The notes below the pieces were generated by a model, which did no database searches, was not told the DNA's origin, and worked only from the letters and a program-made list of their open reading frames with translations. 5,244 nt of DNA from contig JAUNPT010000146.1 in assembly GCA_030536565.1 (NCBI GenBank), positions 1 through 5,244 on the forward strand, read 5' to 3'. The translations under genes and the position numbers were made by a program. Shown one piece after another: positions 1 to 5,244 of this stretch; within the stretch, counting starts at the first letter, position 1, and each line of letters begins with the position of its first letter. The DNA comes from Eubacteriales bacterium. Lineage in GTDB: Bacteria > Bacillota > Clostridia > Lachnospirales > Lachnospiraceae.

Positions 1-900
1 ACCTGCACCCATAGGAATAAATATGTACCATGGAAGCGGTGTAACAACTCCCAATAAAGCCAGAGCTGCACCTACAAGCAGTAAAACCTTGTCAATTGAC
101 AGCAGCTGTCCGACCATCTCATCACCTAATTCGCCCTCACTTGACGCCTTGGTAACAAGAATACCTGTAGCAAGTGAAATAAGCAGTGAAGGAATCTGTG
201 AACAAAGTCCGTCACCGATAGTCAATATCGTATACTTTGTAAGTGCCTCATTAATTGAGAGATCTCCATAGATCATACCCATAACAATACCACCGACAAT
301 ATTGATACCAGTAATAATAAGACCTGCTGTTGCATCACCTTTTACATACTTGGTAGCACCATCCATAGAACCAAAGAAGCTGTTCTCCCGCTGAAGCTTC
401 TTTCTTCTCTCTGCGGCTTCCTTATCCGTAATAGCCCCTGTATTCAAATCAGAATCAATAGCCATCTGCTTACCTGCCATGGCATCCAGCGTGAATCTGG
501 CAGTAACCTCTGCCACTCGCTCAGAACCTTTATTGATGACAACAAACTGGATAATTATAAGAACTATAAATATTATAATACCAATAACCAGATTACCGCC
601 GCCAACAAATTCTCCGAATACATTGACAACATGACCTGCATCACCATCTTTAAGAATCAGTTTAGTTGACGACACATTAAGCGATATCCTAAAAATTGTT
701 GTAAACAAAAGTATTGTCGGAAAAGAAGCCATATCCAGTACTTCCTTCGCATACAATGCATTAAACAAAATAACTAAAGCAACTCCAATATTAAAAGCAA
801 GTAGAAAATCCAGCAGCCATGATGGAATTGAAATGATGAAGAATAAAACAGCTGAAAGTATATATATGCCCATAAACAAGTCATTCTTCTTTATATTCAT
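1..900 (-). CDS. flhA: Flagellar export protein FlhA, N-terminal 300 residues (partial, runs off left edge)
   Basis: FlhA is the large inner-membrane subunit of the flagellar type III export apparatus; its membrane half conducts export energy and its cytoplasmic half docks substrates and chaperones. Only the membrane half is here: the frame is open from the ATG at 898-900 to base 1, giving 300 codons of a protein usually near 690 residues, so the cytoplasmic domain lies outside. Visible family blocks are RISLNVSSTKLIL (residues 71-83), the FHIPEP loop AEVTARFTLDA followed by GKQMAID (130-149), the MDGATKYVKGDA block (179-190) and TIGDGLCSQIPSLLIS (227-242). Hydrophobic segments lie near 9-29, 33-50, 104-123, 192-212, 233-250 and 271-290. 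The start is set by AAGGAG at 907-912, six bases ahead of the ATG. It follows flhB by 86 bases, a looser link than elsewhere in this operon. Residue 142 is Ala where most FlhA/LcrD proteins I recall have Pro. Identification is secure. Confidence 0.97.
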   Translation of the reverse strand, partial: MNIKKNDLFMGIYILSAVLFFIISIPSWLLDFLLAFNIGVALVILFNALYAKEVLDMASFPTILLFTTIFRISLNVSSTKLILKDGDAGHVVNVFGEFVGGGNLVIGIIIFIVLIIIQFVVINKGSERVAEVTARFTLDAMAGKQMAIDSDLNTGAITDKEAAERRKKLQRENSFFGSMDGATKYVKGDATAGLIITGINIVGGIVMGMIYGDLSINEALTKYTILTIGDGLCSQIPSLLISLATGILVTKASSEGELGDEMVGQLLSIDKVLLLVGAALALLGVVTPLPWYIFIPMGAG

Positions 901-986
901 CTCTTTCTCCTTCCCAATTTATTGCCGGATTATCTTATTTAATCCCTATTATAAATAATGATTAATTATTATACTACATTTTTCGA
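901..986 (-). other. flhB-flhA intergenic gap, AT-rich, with hairpin and -10-like motifs
   Basis: This 86-base gap is the second longest non-coding stretch in the window. Read in the gene direction it holds two exact TATAAT hexamers (at 968-973 and 948-953), a perfect 6-bp inverted repeat (927-945) and then the flhA ribosome binding site (907-912). No good -35 box stands about 17 bases ahead of the downstream TATAAT (the hexamer there reads TAGTAT), and in such AT-rich DNA TATAAT arises easily. An internal promoter for flhA and the genes beyond it is possible but not shown. No U-run follows the hairpin, so it does not look like a terminator. Confidence 0.4.
927..945 (-). repeat. Short inverted repeat upstream of flhA
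   Basis: GGATTA at 927-932 and TAATCC at 940-945 are exact reverse complements separated by 7 bases, so the transcript could form a 6-bp stem. It ends 14 bases ahead of the AAGGAG of flhA. It could tune flhA translation or mRNA processing, or be chance in AT-rich sequence; it is too short to decide from one genome. Confidence 0.35.
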
Positions 987-2111
987 CTATAATCTATTAT
1001 TTGTCTGTAATACTACAGCAAGAATTTCTGCAACTGCCTGATACAGCTCAGGAGGTATTTCCATTCCAACCTCTACATTATGATATAGTATTCGTGCCAA
1101 AGGCTTATTTTCCACTATTTCAATCTTATATTCTTTTGCCTTATCTTTAATCTGGAAAGCAAGATAATCTGCTCCCTTCGCAATTACAACAGGAGCTTTC
1201 CCAAGATTAGGCTCATATTTTAAAGCAACAGCAAAATGTGTAGGATTCGTAATTACAACGTCTGCCTCAGGCAGCTGCTGCATCATTCTGCGCCTTGAAA
1301 CCTCCTGCATTCGTCTTCTAATCTGTCCTTTAACCTGAGGGTCTCCCTCTGCATTCTTAAATTCGTCCTTAATCTCTTGTTTTGTCATCATATTATCTGT
1401 CTTAAACTTATGACGCTGATAAAAAAGATCAACAAAGCCAATTACAAGAAACACTGCGCTGATTTGTATTCCCAAAGTTATAATCACATCGCCTATTGCC
1501 GCCAGTGCCTTGTAGAGCGGCACATCATAAAATGTAAGAATAATCCCCATTTTTTTCTTTACGGTAGTATATACGACTATGCCAATCACAAACAGCATGG
1601 CAATAGATTTTAACAGCTCTACAACCTGTTTCATGGAAAACATTCTCTTAAATCCGTTAAGCGGACTGAGCTTGGAAAACTTAGGTGTCAATGGTTTAGC
1701 TGTCACCATCCATTTTTGCTGAAGGACATTTCCAAGCAGGGATATAACGACTGCAACAAGCAGTATAGGTACTGTTATGTTAAGGATATGTATAAAGGTT
1801 TCATATATTGTTCCAGCCGCAAGATTCATTGGCAACCCGCTGCTGCTGCTTTCAATTATCCTGTCAAATGTTGAATAAATCTCAGAAAATGCTTTTATAA
1901 AAGATTTCCCCATCGTTTTGACATATACCTTTATAATAATAAACAGAGACATTAAAGTGACCGCAGTAATAATCTCCTTACTTTTTGCCACCTGTCCTTC
2001 TTTTCTTACATCATCTAACTTCTTGCTTGTTGCAGGCTCTGTTTTCTCACCACCTGGTCCGTCTTTAGCAAAAAACTGCAGGTTTAAACGAAGTAATTCT
2101 ATTTCTTTCAC
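987..2111 (-). CDS. flhB: Flagellar export switch protein FlhB (self-cleaving)
   Basis: FlhB is the inner-membrane export-gate protein that switches the flagellar type III apparatus from rod/hook to filament substrates. At 374 residues it is full length. The N-terminal cytoplasmic part has LNLQFFA (9-15), a Gly-rich stretch, then EKTEPATSKK (22-31) and GQVAKSKE, typical of the family. Hydrophobic segments lie near 46-64, 109-130, 167-184 and 204-228. The charged linker (about 232-285) leads to the NPTH motif at 289-292 (Asn codon at 1245-1247); in the family, the chain cleaves itself between Asn and Pro. The cytoplasmic domain ends shortly after PPELYQAVAEIL. The start is GTG at 2109-2111, abutting the fliR TGA with no spacer; AGAGGA at 2121-2126, inside the end of fliR, is nine bases upstream. 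No ATG fits better, since the next in-frame Met codon lies after the conserved N-terminal block. Translation is probably coupled to fliR. Confidence 0.98.
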   Translation of the reverse strand: MKEIELLRLNLQFFAKDGPGGEKTEPATSKKLDDVRKEGQVAKSKEIITAVTLMSLFIIIKVYVKTMGKSFIKAFSEIYSTFDRIIESSSSGLPMNLAAGTIYETFIHILNITVPILLVAVVISLLGNVLQQKWMVTAKPLTPKFSKLSPLNGFKRMFSMKQVVELLKSIAMLFVIGIVVYTTVKKKMGIILTFYDVPLYKALAAIGDVIITLGIQISAVFLVIGFVDLFYQRHKFKTDNMMTKQEIKDEFKNAEGDPQVKGQIRRRMQEVSRRRMMQQLPEADVVITNPTHFAVALKYEPNLGKAPVVIAKGADYLAFQIKDKAKEYKIEIVENKPLARILYHNVEVGMEIPPELYQAVAEILAVVLQTNNRL

Positions 2112-2888
2112 TCAACTCATTCCTCTCACAAGTGCTGACATTACAGTTTTAATTTCTTCAAAAATAAATGTTGATACTGCCGGCATCATGCTTATCGTAA
2201 AAAATATTATAAGGATACCAACTATCAGCTTCAGCTGCATACCAACAACAAACATATTCATCTGCGGAGCAATCTTTGCAAGAATAGCCAGAATACAGTT
2301 AAGCATTAATGTCGCTGAAAAAACTGGCAGTGCAATTCTAAAGCCTATAACAAAATAGTCTGTCATAAATCTGACAACTGTCGTCAAAATTGTGCCGCCA
2401 AACTTAACGCCGCCTATAGGAATAACATTAAATGTTTCCACAATGGCAGCAACAAGATATCTATGCATTCCAGATAATATAAGCAGCAGCATCAATATAT
2501 AATAATAGAAATTACCCATAATACCGACCTGCATTCTTGTTGTAGGATCATATATCTGAGCCATGGAAATTCCAATATCCATATCTATAATCTTACCGGA
2601 AAACATTATAATCTGAACGCAGAACGATGTAATCATTCCAAGTATAAGCCCAACAATGACTTCCTTTATGGCAACTGCCGCAAATCCAATAACACCTGTA
2701 TATTCCACATTCATATCCGTGTGCATTGAATACACAAGCATTGTTAATGCAAAGGAAAAACCCACCTTAACCTTGATGGGCGTACCAGTTGTATTAAAAA
2801 AAGGCGCCACGGACACAAACGAAGCCAGGCGCATAAGTATTAGAACAAATAATTCAAATTGAGTTAATGCCACTTCATAATTAAGCAT
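2112..2888 (-). CDS. fliR: Flagellar export-gate protein FliR
   Basis: FliR joins FliP and FliQ in the helical export-gate complex at the centre of the flagellar basal body. The 258-residue product is normal for the family and almost wholly hydrophobic, with six or so membrane-type segments. Diagnostic stretches are APFFNTTGTPIKVKVGFSFAL near residues 28-48, the MDIGISMAQIYDPTT block near 103-117, and RIALPVFSATLMLN followed by LAKIAPQMNMFVVG near 184-217. The ATG at 2886-2888 has AGAGGA at 2897-2902, eight bases ahead. It lies 42 bases after fliQ. Its TGA stop at 2112-2114 directly touches the GTG of flhB in the same frame, so one lost stop codon would make a FliR-FlhB fusion, an arrangement known in Clostridium species. 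Confidence 0.97.
   Translation of the reverse strand: MLNYEVALTQFELFVLILMRLASFVSVAPFFNTTGTPIKVKVGFSFALTMLVYSMHTDMNVEYTGVIGFAAVAIKEVIVGLILGMITSFCVQIIMFSGKIIDMDIGISMAQIYDPTTRMQVGIMGNFYYYILMLLLILSGMHRYLVAAIVETFNVIPIGGVKFGGTILTTVVRFMTDYFVIGFRIALPVFSATLMLNCILAILAKIAPQMNMFVVGMQLKLIVGILIIFFTISMMPAVSTFIFEEIKTVMSALVRGMS
2121..2126 (-). promoter_or_regulatory. Ribosome binding site of flhB (supports GTG start)
   Basis: AGAGGA in the gene direction, nine bases ahead of the GTG at 2109-2111 and inside the last codons of fliR. It supports GTG as the flhB start and implies that ribosomes finishing fliR are close to the flhB start. Confidence 0.7.
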
Positions 2889-2930
2889 AGTTAAATTCCT
2901 CTACTATAAGTTAATAGATTTTGTCATATA

Positions 2931-3200
2931 TCAGCCTATGTATTGGGCGAAACTGCCCCACAGCGTATTCATAAATGAAACAATCTCGTTAAGAATCCAT
3001 GTTCCCATAACCATTAATGCCAATAAAATTGCAATAAGCTTTGGCACAAATGTCAGTGTCTGTTCCTGAATAGATGTCAACGTCTGAAACAGGCTTATAA
3101 TTAAACCTACAACCATAGAAACAAGCAGAATCGGTATAGCAGTCTTTGTTATAATCCATATAGTCTGTCTTGCTACTGATATTACATCTCCTGTTGTCAT
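2931..3200 (-). CDS. fliQ: Flagellar export-gate protein FliQ
   Basis: FliQ is the small two-helix membrane subunit of the FliPQR export gate. From the ATG at 3198-3200 it is 89 residues, the usual family length. It begins MTTGDVISVARQTIW, has a membrane segment near 17-38, the family block FQTLTSIQEQTLTFVPK at 38-54, and a second hydrophobic segment near 55-79. A longer frame starts six codons upstream at a GTG (3216-3218) overlapping the fliP stop, but I prefer the internal ATG: it has a strong AAGGAG at 3207-3212, six bases away, while the GTG has no visible ribosome binding site and would add MKKEHA, not expected in the family. With this start the gap to fliP is 14 bases. FliR follows after 42 bases. 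Confidence 0.96.
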   Translation of the reverse strand: MTTGDVISVARQTIWIITKTAIPILLVSMVVGLIISLFQTLTSIQEQTLTFVPKLIAILLALMVMGTWILNEIVSFMNTLWGSFAQYIG

Positions 3201-3206
3201 TGCATG

Positions 3207-3212
3207 CTCCTT
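3207..3212 (-). promoter_or_regulatory. Ribosome binding site that decides the fliQ start
   Basis: AAGGAG in the gene direction, six bases ahead of the ATG at 3198-3200. It lies downstream of the competing GTG at 3216-3218, so it can serve only the internal ATG; this is the main reason for the 89-residue FliQ call. Confidence 0.8.
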
Positions 3213-3214
3213 TT

Positions 3215-4009
3215 TCACTTAAATGTTGTCATCAAATTTCCAATTATAAGATTCCAGCCATCTGCCATGACAAAAAGCAGAATCTTAAAAGGTGCCGAAA
3301 TTGTAGTTGGCGGCAACATCATCATACCCATAGACATAAGAGTTGACGAAACAACCATATCAATAATAATAAAAGGGAGATAGATTAAGAAACCGATAAT
3401 AAATGCAATCCTTAATTCACTGATAATAAACGAAGGAACTAGTACCTGCATTGTAATATCGTCCTCTGATGTTACAGATGCCTCCTCATATCCTGCAATT
3501 GCAAGAAACGTATCCAAATCTTTTGTAGAGGTCTGTTTAAGCATAAAAGTCCTTAAAGGCTTTACACCCGTATTGTATGCTTCTTCTGCTGAAATCTCAT
3601 TATTCGACAGTGGAACAATAGCATTCTTATAGATTTCACCAAAAGTAGGTGACATAACAAATATAGTCAAAAACAAAGACAAGCCCACAATGACTTGATT
3701 AGGAGGTACTGTCTGTGTACCAATAGCAGCTCTCGTAAAATGCATTACGATTACTATCCTTGTGAATGATGTAAGCATAATAAGTATTGATGGTGCTAAT
3801 GCAATCACCGTCAACACTAAAAGCATCTGAAGCACACTGGCCATATCAGTACCATTACCAGCAGAAATACCTATGCTTATGAGGTTTCTGTCATCACCAT
3901 CTGCTGCACTGACAGAACCTGTCATATTCATACTTATTCCAGCCACTGCAGCCAGTAATAGTGCTGCTTTTGCCAACGTCTTCTTATGCTTCCTAAACCA
4001 TTGCATCAT
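3215..4009 (-). CDS. fliP: Flagellar export-gate protein FliP with signal peptide
   Basis: FliP builds, five copies at a time, the core of the flagellar type III export gate together with FliQ and FliR. The 264-residue product starts with a clear signal peptide: basic n-region RKHKK (6-10), a hydrophobic core near 15-29, and a likely cleavage after VSA at residue 35. The mature part has the family blocks LAPSILIMLTSFTRIVIV (71-88), GTQTVPPNQVIVGLSLFLT (97-115), SFIISELRIAFIIGFLIYLP (193-212) and DMVVSSTLMSMGMMMLPP (217-234). The three Met at 229-231 match the position of the methionine loop (M-gasket) described for FliP. The start could be either of two tandem ATGs (4007-4009 or 4004-4006); only a weak GGCGGGA-like site stands upstream, so translation may depend on coupling to fliO, whose stop is 12 bases away. 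Confidence 0.98.
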   Translation of the reverse strand: MMQWFRKHKKTLAKAALLLAAVAGISMNMTGSVSAADGDDRNLISIGISAGNGTDMASVLQMLLVLTVIALAPSILIMLTSFTRIVIVMHFTRAAIGTQTVPPNQVIVGLSLFLTIFVMSPTFGEIYKNAIVPLSNNEISAEEAYNTGVKPLRTFMLKQTSTKDLDTFLAIAGYEEASVTSEDDITMQVLVPSFIISELRIAFIIGFLIYLPFIIIDMVVSSTLMSMGMMMLPPTTISAPFKILLFVMADGWNLIIGNLMTTFK

Positions 4010-4021
4010 TCTTAATCCCGC

Positions 4022-4390
4022 CTAATCTCTTGGCTTGTCCTTTTTAAACTTATCTAATATTAACTTGAAGCTTTCGGTATTACTATATGCAGACGTTTCC
4101 TGATATACTAATTCATCTTCTTCCAATTCACATAAATATGTAATATTATCCTTACACACAGCAATTGCAAAACATTTGCTTCCTATCTTAACAATCTGAA
4201 TGTACTTGGTATTGGATATTCTCATAGTTTCCAGAATCTTAATATTACTTCCTGAAAGCTTATTTTTCTGATAATTTCCGGCCCATCGCGTTGCGAAGTA
4301 TGTAAGGGCCAGTACAAATATAAAAATAACCAGCAGTGTAAGCAGCTGTGCAAATGCTTCCCACCTGCTGCTTAAAATTGCAAGATACAT
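4022..4390 (-). CDS. fliO: Flagellar biosynthesis protein FliO (FliZ-type)
   Basis: FliO is a small membrane protein that assists assembly of the FliP ring; in Bacillus the same gene is called fliZ. The 122-residue product has one membrane segment (about 13-35), followed by TRWAGNYQKNK and a short cytoplasmic domain whose beta-rich pattern, IKILETMRISNTKYIQIVKIG (50-70, split by charged residues) then AIAVCKDNITYLCELEEDE, matches the FliO family. The C-terminus is charged and probably disordered. The identity rests on this pattern plus its place between cheY and fliP. Its ATG overlaps the cheY stop by one base (TAATG). An AGGA stands only two bases ahead of the ATG, too close for an ideal ribosome binding site, so translation is probably by re-initiation after cheY. 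FliO is the least conserved protein of the set, hence slightly lower confidence. Confidence 0.9.
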   Translation of the reverse strand: MYLAILSSRWEAFAQLLTLLVIFIFVLALTYFATRWAGNYQKNKLSGSNIKILETMRISNTKYIQIVKIGSKCFAIAVCKDNITYLCELEEDELVYQETSAYSNTESFKLILDKFKKDKPRD

Positions 4391-4752
4391 TATCCTACTA
4401 CTTTCTGTACCGCTTCAATAACTCTGTCTGCCTGAAATGGTTTTACAATAAAGTCCTTTGCACCCGACTGAATTGATTCAATAACCATAGCCTGCTGGCC
4501 CATTGCTGAACACATAATTACTGATGCATTAGGATCTGATGCTTTGATTTTCTTTAAAGCTTCAATTCCGTCCATCTCTGGCATTGTAATATCCATCAAC
4601 ACTAAATCAGGATTCAGCTCAGCATATTTTTCAACAGCCTTTAAGCCATTCTCTGCCTCACCTGCAATATTATATCCATTCTTAGTAAGAATATCTTTGA
4701 TCATCATCCTCATAAATGCTGCGTCATCACAAATTAAAATATTCTTTGCCAT
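4390..4752 (-). CDS. cheY: Chemotaxis response regulator CheY
   Basis: CheY is the diffusible single-domain receiver protein that carries the signal from the kinase CheA to the flagellar switch. The 120-residue product is only a receiver domain with no output domain. It has the acidic pair D9-D10, the phospho-acceptor D54 in LVLMDITMPEMDG, the switch residue S82 in CSAMGQQ, F101 at the position of the aromatic switch residue, and K104 in FIVKPFQADR. The sequence closely resembles Bacillus CheY, including the MRMMIKDIL helix. The ATG at 4750-4752 has TAGGAG at 4760-4765, seven bases upstream. It follows fliN/fliY after 109 bases and overlaps fliO by one base. The location next to the switch gene, rather than with cheA, is normal in Bacillus-type operons. 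In Bacillus, phosphorylated CheY promotes smooth swimming and FliY removes its phosphate; the same is plausible but unproven here. Confidence 0.97.
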   Translation of the reverse strand: MAKNILICDDAAFMRMMIKDILTKNGYNIAGEAENGLKAVEKYAELNPDLVLMDITMPEMDGIEALKKIKASDPNASVIMCSAMGQQAMVIESIQSGAKDFIVKPFQADRVIEAVQKVVG

Positions 4753-4861
4753 ATACTTTCTCCTATCTAATTATAAAGTTTTTCACTTATATCTTCACGG
4801 TTATTATACAACAAACCGCAAAAATTTCATACTACTTTTTTGTTTTTTCATGTTCAAATTA
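4753..4861 (-). other. fliN/fliY-cheY intergenic gap with possible weak promoter
   Basis: This 109-base gap is the longest non-coding stretch in the window. In the gene direction it holds A-rich runs just after the fliN/fliY stop (4835-4850), an exact TATAAT (4803-4808) lying in the loop of a 5-bp inverted repeat CGGTT/AACCG (4798-4802 with 4814-4818), and the cheY ribosome binding site (4760-4765). The hexamer 17 bases ahead of TATAAT reads TATGAA, a poor -35. No sigma-28 type flagellar promoter (TAAA, about 15 bases, GCCGATAA) is visible. The inverted repeat lacks a following U-run, so a terminator is unlikely. Confidence 0.4.
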
Positions 4862-5244
4862 CTATTTTATTATCTCTGTAATCCTTACACCAAAGCTTTC
4901 TTCAATTACAACGACCTCTCCCTTAGCAACATACTTTCCGTTGACTAAGACATCAACTGCCTCACCGGCAATTTTATTTAATTCAACTATAGTTCCTGGT
5001 GCAAATTCAAGGATATCCTTGATTGACTTTGTCGTTCTTCCCAGTTCTACAGTTACCTCAAGAGGCACATCCATAATTAAATCAATATTTTCTTTCTGGC
5101 TTAAAGCTCCCAAATCTCCAGCAAATGGCTGAAAAGCTGCCGACTGAACGTTGACATTGTTCTGAACAGGCTGTCCGTATCCCTGCATGTTCGGCATCAT
5201 CTGCATTCCCGCGTTAGGCATACCCTGCATTGGCATTGCCATGT
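4862..5244 (-). CDS. fliY: Flagellar motor switch protein FliN/FliY, C-terminal part (partial, runs off right edge)
   Basis: This is part of the cytoplasmic switch (C-ring) that sets the direction of motor rotation. About 126 residues are visible. The first 45 or so form a low-complexity linker rich in Met, Gln, Pro, Asn and Gly, with eight Met in the first 19 residues. The rest, from about residue 52, is the SpoA/FliN domain: NIDLIMDVPLEVTVELGRT (52-70), IKDILEFAPGTIVELN, IAGEAVDVLVNGK and VAKGEVVVIEESFGVRITEI. The frame is open to the window edge, so the ATG at 5240-5242 is probably an internal Met codon, and no ribosome binding site can be checked. A linker before the SpoA domain and the neighbouring cheY suggest the long FliY type, which carries CheC-like phosphatase modules upstream, but a short FliN cannot be excluded. 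The SpoA domain assignment is firm; the FliY symbol is an inference. Confidence 0.9.
   Translation of the reverse strand, partial: MAMPMQGMPNAGMQMMPNMQGYGQPVQNNVNVQSAAFQPFAGDLGALSQKENIDLIMDVPLEVTVELGRTTKSIKDILEFAPGTIVELNKIAGEAVDVLVNGKYVAKGEVVVIEESFGVRITEIIK

Noticed and set aside
23..271. 82-codon open frame on the plus strand
   Set aside because: It lies opposite flhA, whose conserved protein sequence accounts for these bases; the frame has no family resemblance.
1550..1556. Run of seven identical bases inside flhB as a possible frameshift or slippage site
   Set aside because: The run encodes part of a Lys-rich loop and the frame is intact with the expected full-length protein on both sides; nothing suggests programmed slippage.
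1377..2358. Plus-strand open frames at 1377-1613 and 1918-2358
   Set aside because: Both lie opposite flhB and fliR; the second crosses the boundary between two well-supported genes. Their proteins look like antisense translations of membrane genes.
2656..2862. 68-codon open frame on the plus strand
   Set aside because: Antisense to the conserved N-terminal half of fliR, with no recognisable features.
3198..3218. GTG at 3216-3218 as the fliQ start
   Set aside because: No ribosome binding site serves it, while the ATG at 3198-3200 has a strong one and gives the family length.
4798..4818. Inverted repeat as a transcription terminator
   Set aside because: The stem is only 5 bp with an 11-base loop and no U-run follows in either direction.
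4804..4851. 15-codon minus-strand frame MKKQKSSMKFLRFVV in the fliN/fliY-cheY gap
   Set aside because: The basic and hydrophobic composition resembles a tiny leader peptide, but no ribosome binding site stands ahead of its ATG, and A- and T-rich runs produce such codons by chance.
4544..5132. Two overlapping plus-strand open frames (4544-4948 and 4716-5132)
   Set aside because: They run opposite cheY, the gap and fliN/fliY. Their open length reflects low stop density opposite real genes, and they overlap each other in different frames.
1..5244. Search for an undescribed accessory system, mobile element, CRISPR array or RNA gene
   Set aside because: Nearly all of the window is covered by conserved flagellar and chemotaxis genes in a known order; no foreign gene, repeat array or structured RNA stands out.

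Overview
The window is an uninterrupted, single-strand stretch of a flagellar/chemotaxis operon. Every real gene lies on the minus strand, so transcription runs from the right edge to the left. In transcription order the genes are: the C-terminal part of the motor-switch protein FliN/FliY (cut by the right edge), cheY, fliO (also called fliZ in Bacillus), fliP, fliQ, fliR, flhB, and the first 300 codons of flhA (cut by the left edge). This is the gene order of the Bacillus-type fla/che operon, with cheY inserted between the switch gene and the export-gate genes. That order, the AT-rich composition and the protein sequences point to a motile Firmicute. The Gly-rich FlhB N-terminus and the separate fliR and flhB suggest a clostridial lineage such as Lachnospiraceae; this family-level assignment is from memory of the family and is not proven here.

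Layout: 4862-5244 fliN/fliY (partial); 4753-4861 a 109-base gap with a weak -10-like motif and a short inverted repeat; 4390-4752 cheY; 4022-4390 fliO, overlapping cheY by one base; 3215-4009 fliP; 2931-3200 fliQ; 2889-2930 a 42-base gap; 2112-2888 fliR; 987-2111 flhB, starting with GTG directly after the fliR stop and in the same frame; 901-986 an AT-rich gap with a small hairpin; 1-900 flhA (partial). There is no gene-free stretch over 300 bases. I see no tRNA, rRNA, mobile element, CRISPR array or convincing terminator.

How the genes work together: FliP, FliQ and FliR form the helical core of the flagellar type III export gate, FliO helps assemble FliP, FlhB wraps the gate and switches substrate class after self-cleavage at its NPTH motif, and FlhA is the export motor/docking platform. 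FliN/FliY belongs to the cytoplasmic switch (C-ring), and CheY is the response regulator that acts on that switch.

The window is largely an ordinary conserved operon. I found no evidence of an undescribed system. The points worth a second look are small: the single in-frame stop separating fliR from flhB, an Ala in place of the usual Pro in the FlhA FHIPEP loop, the Met-rich linker of FliN/FliY, and the two longer intergenic gaps.
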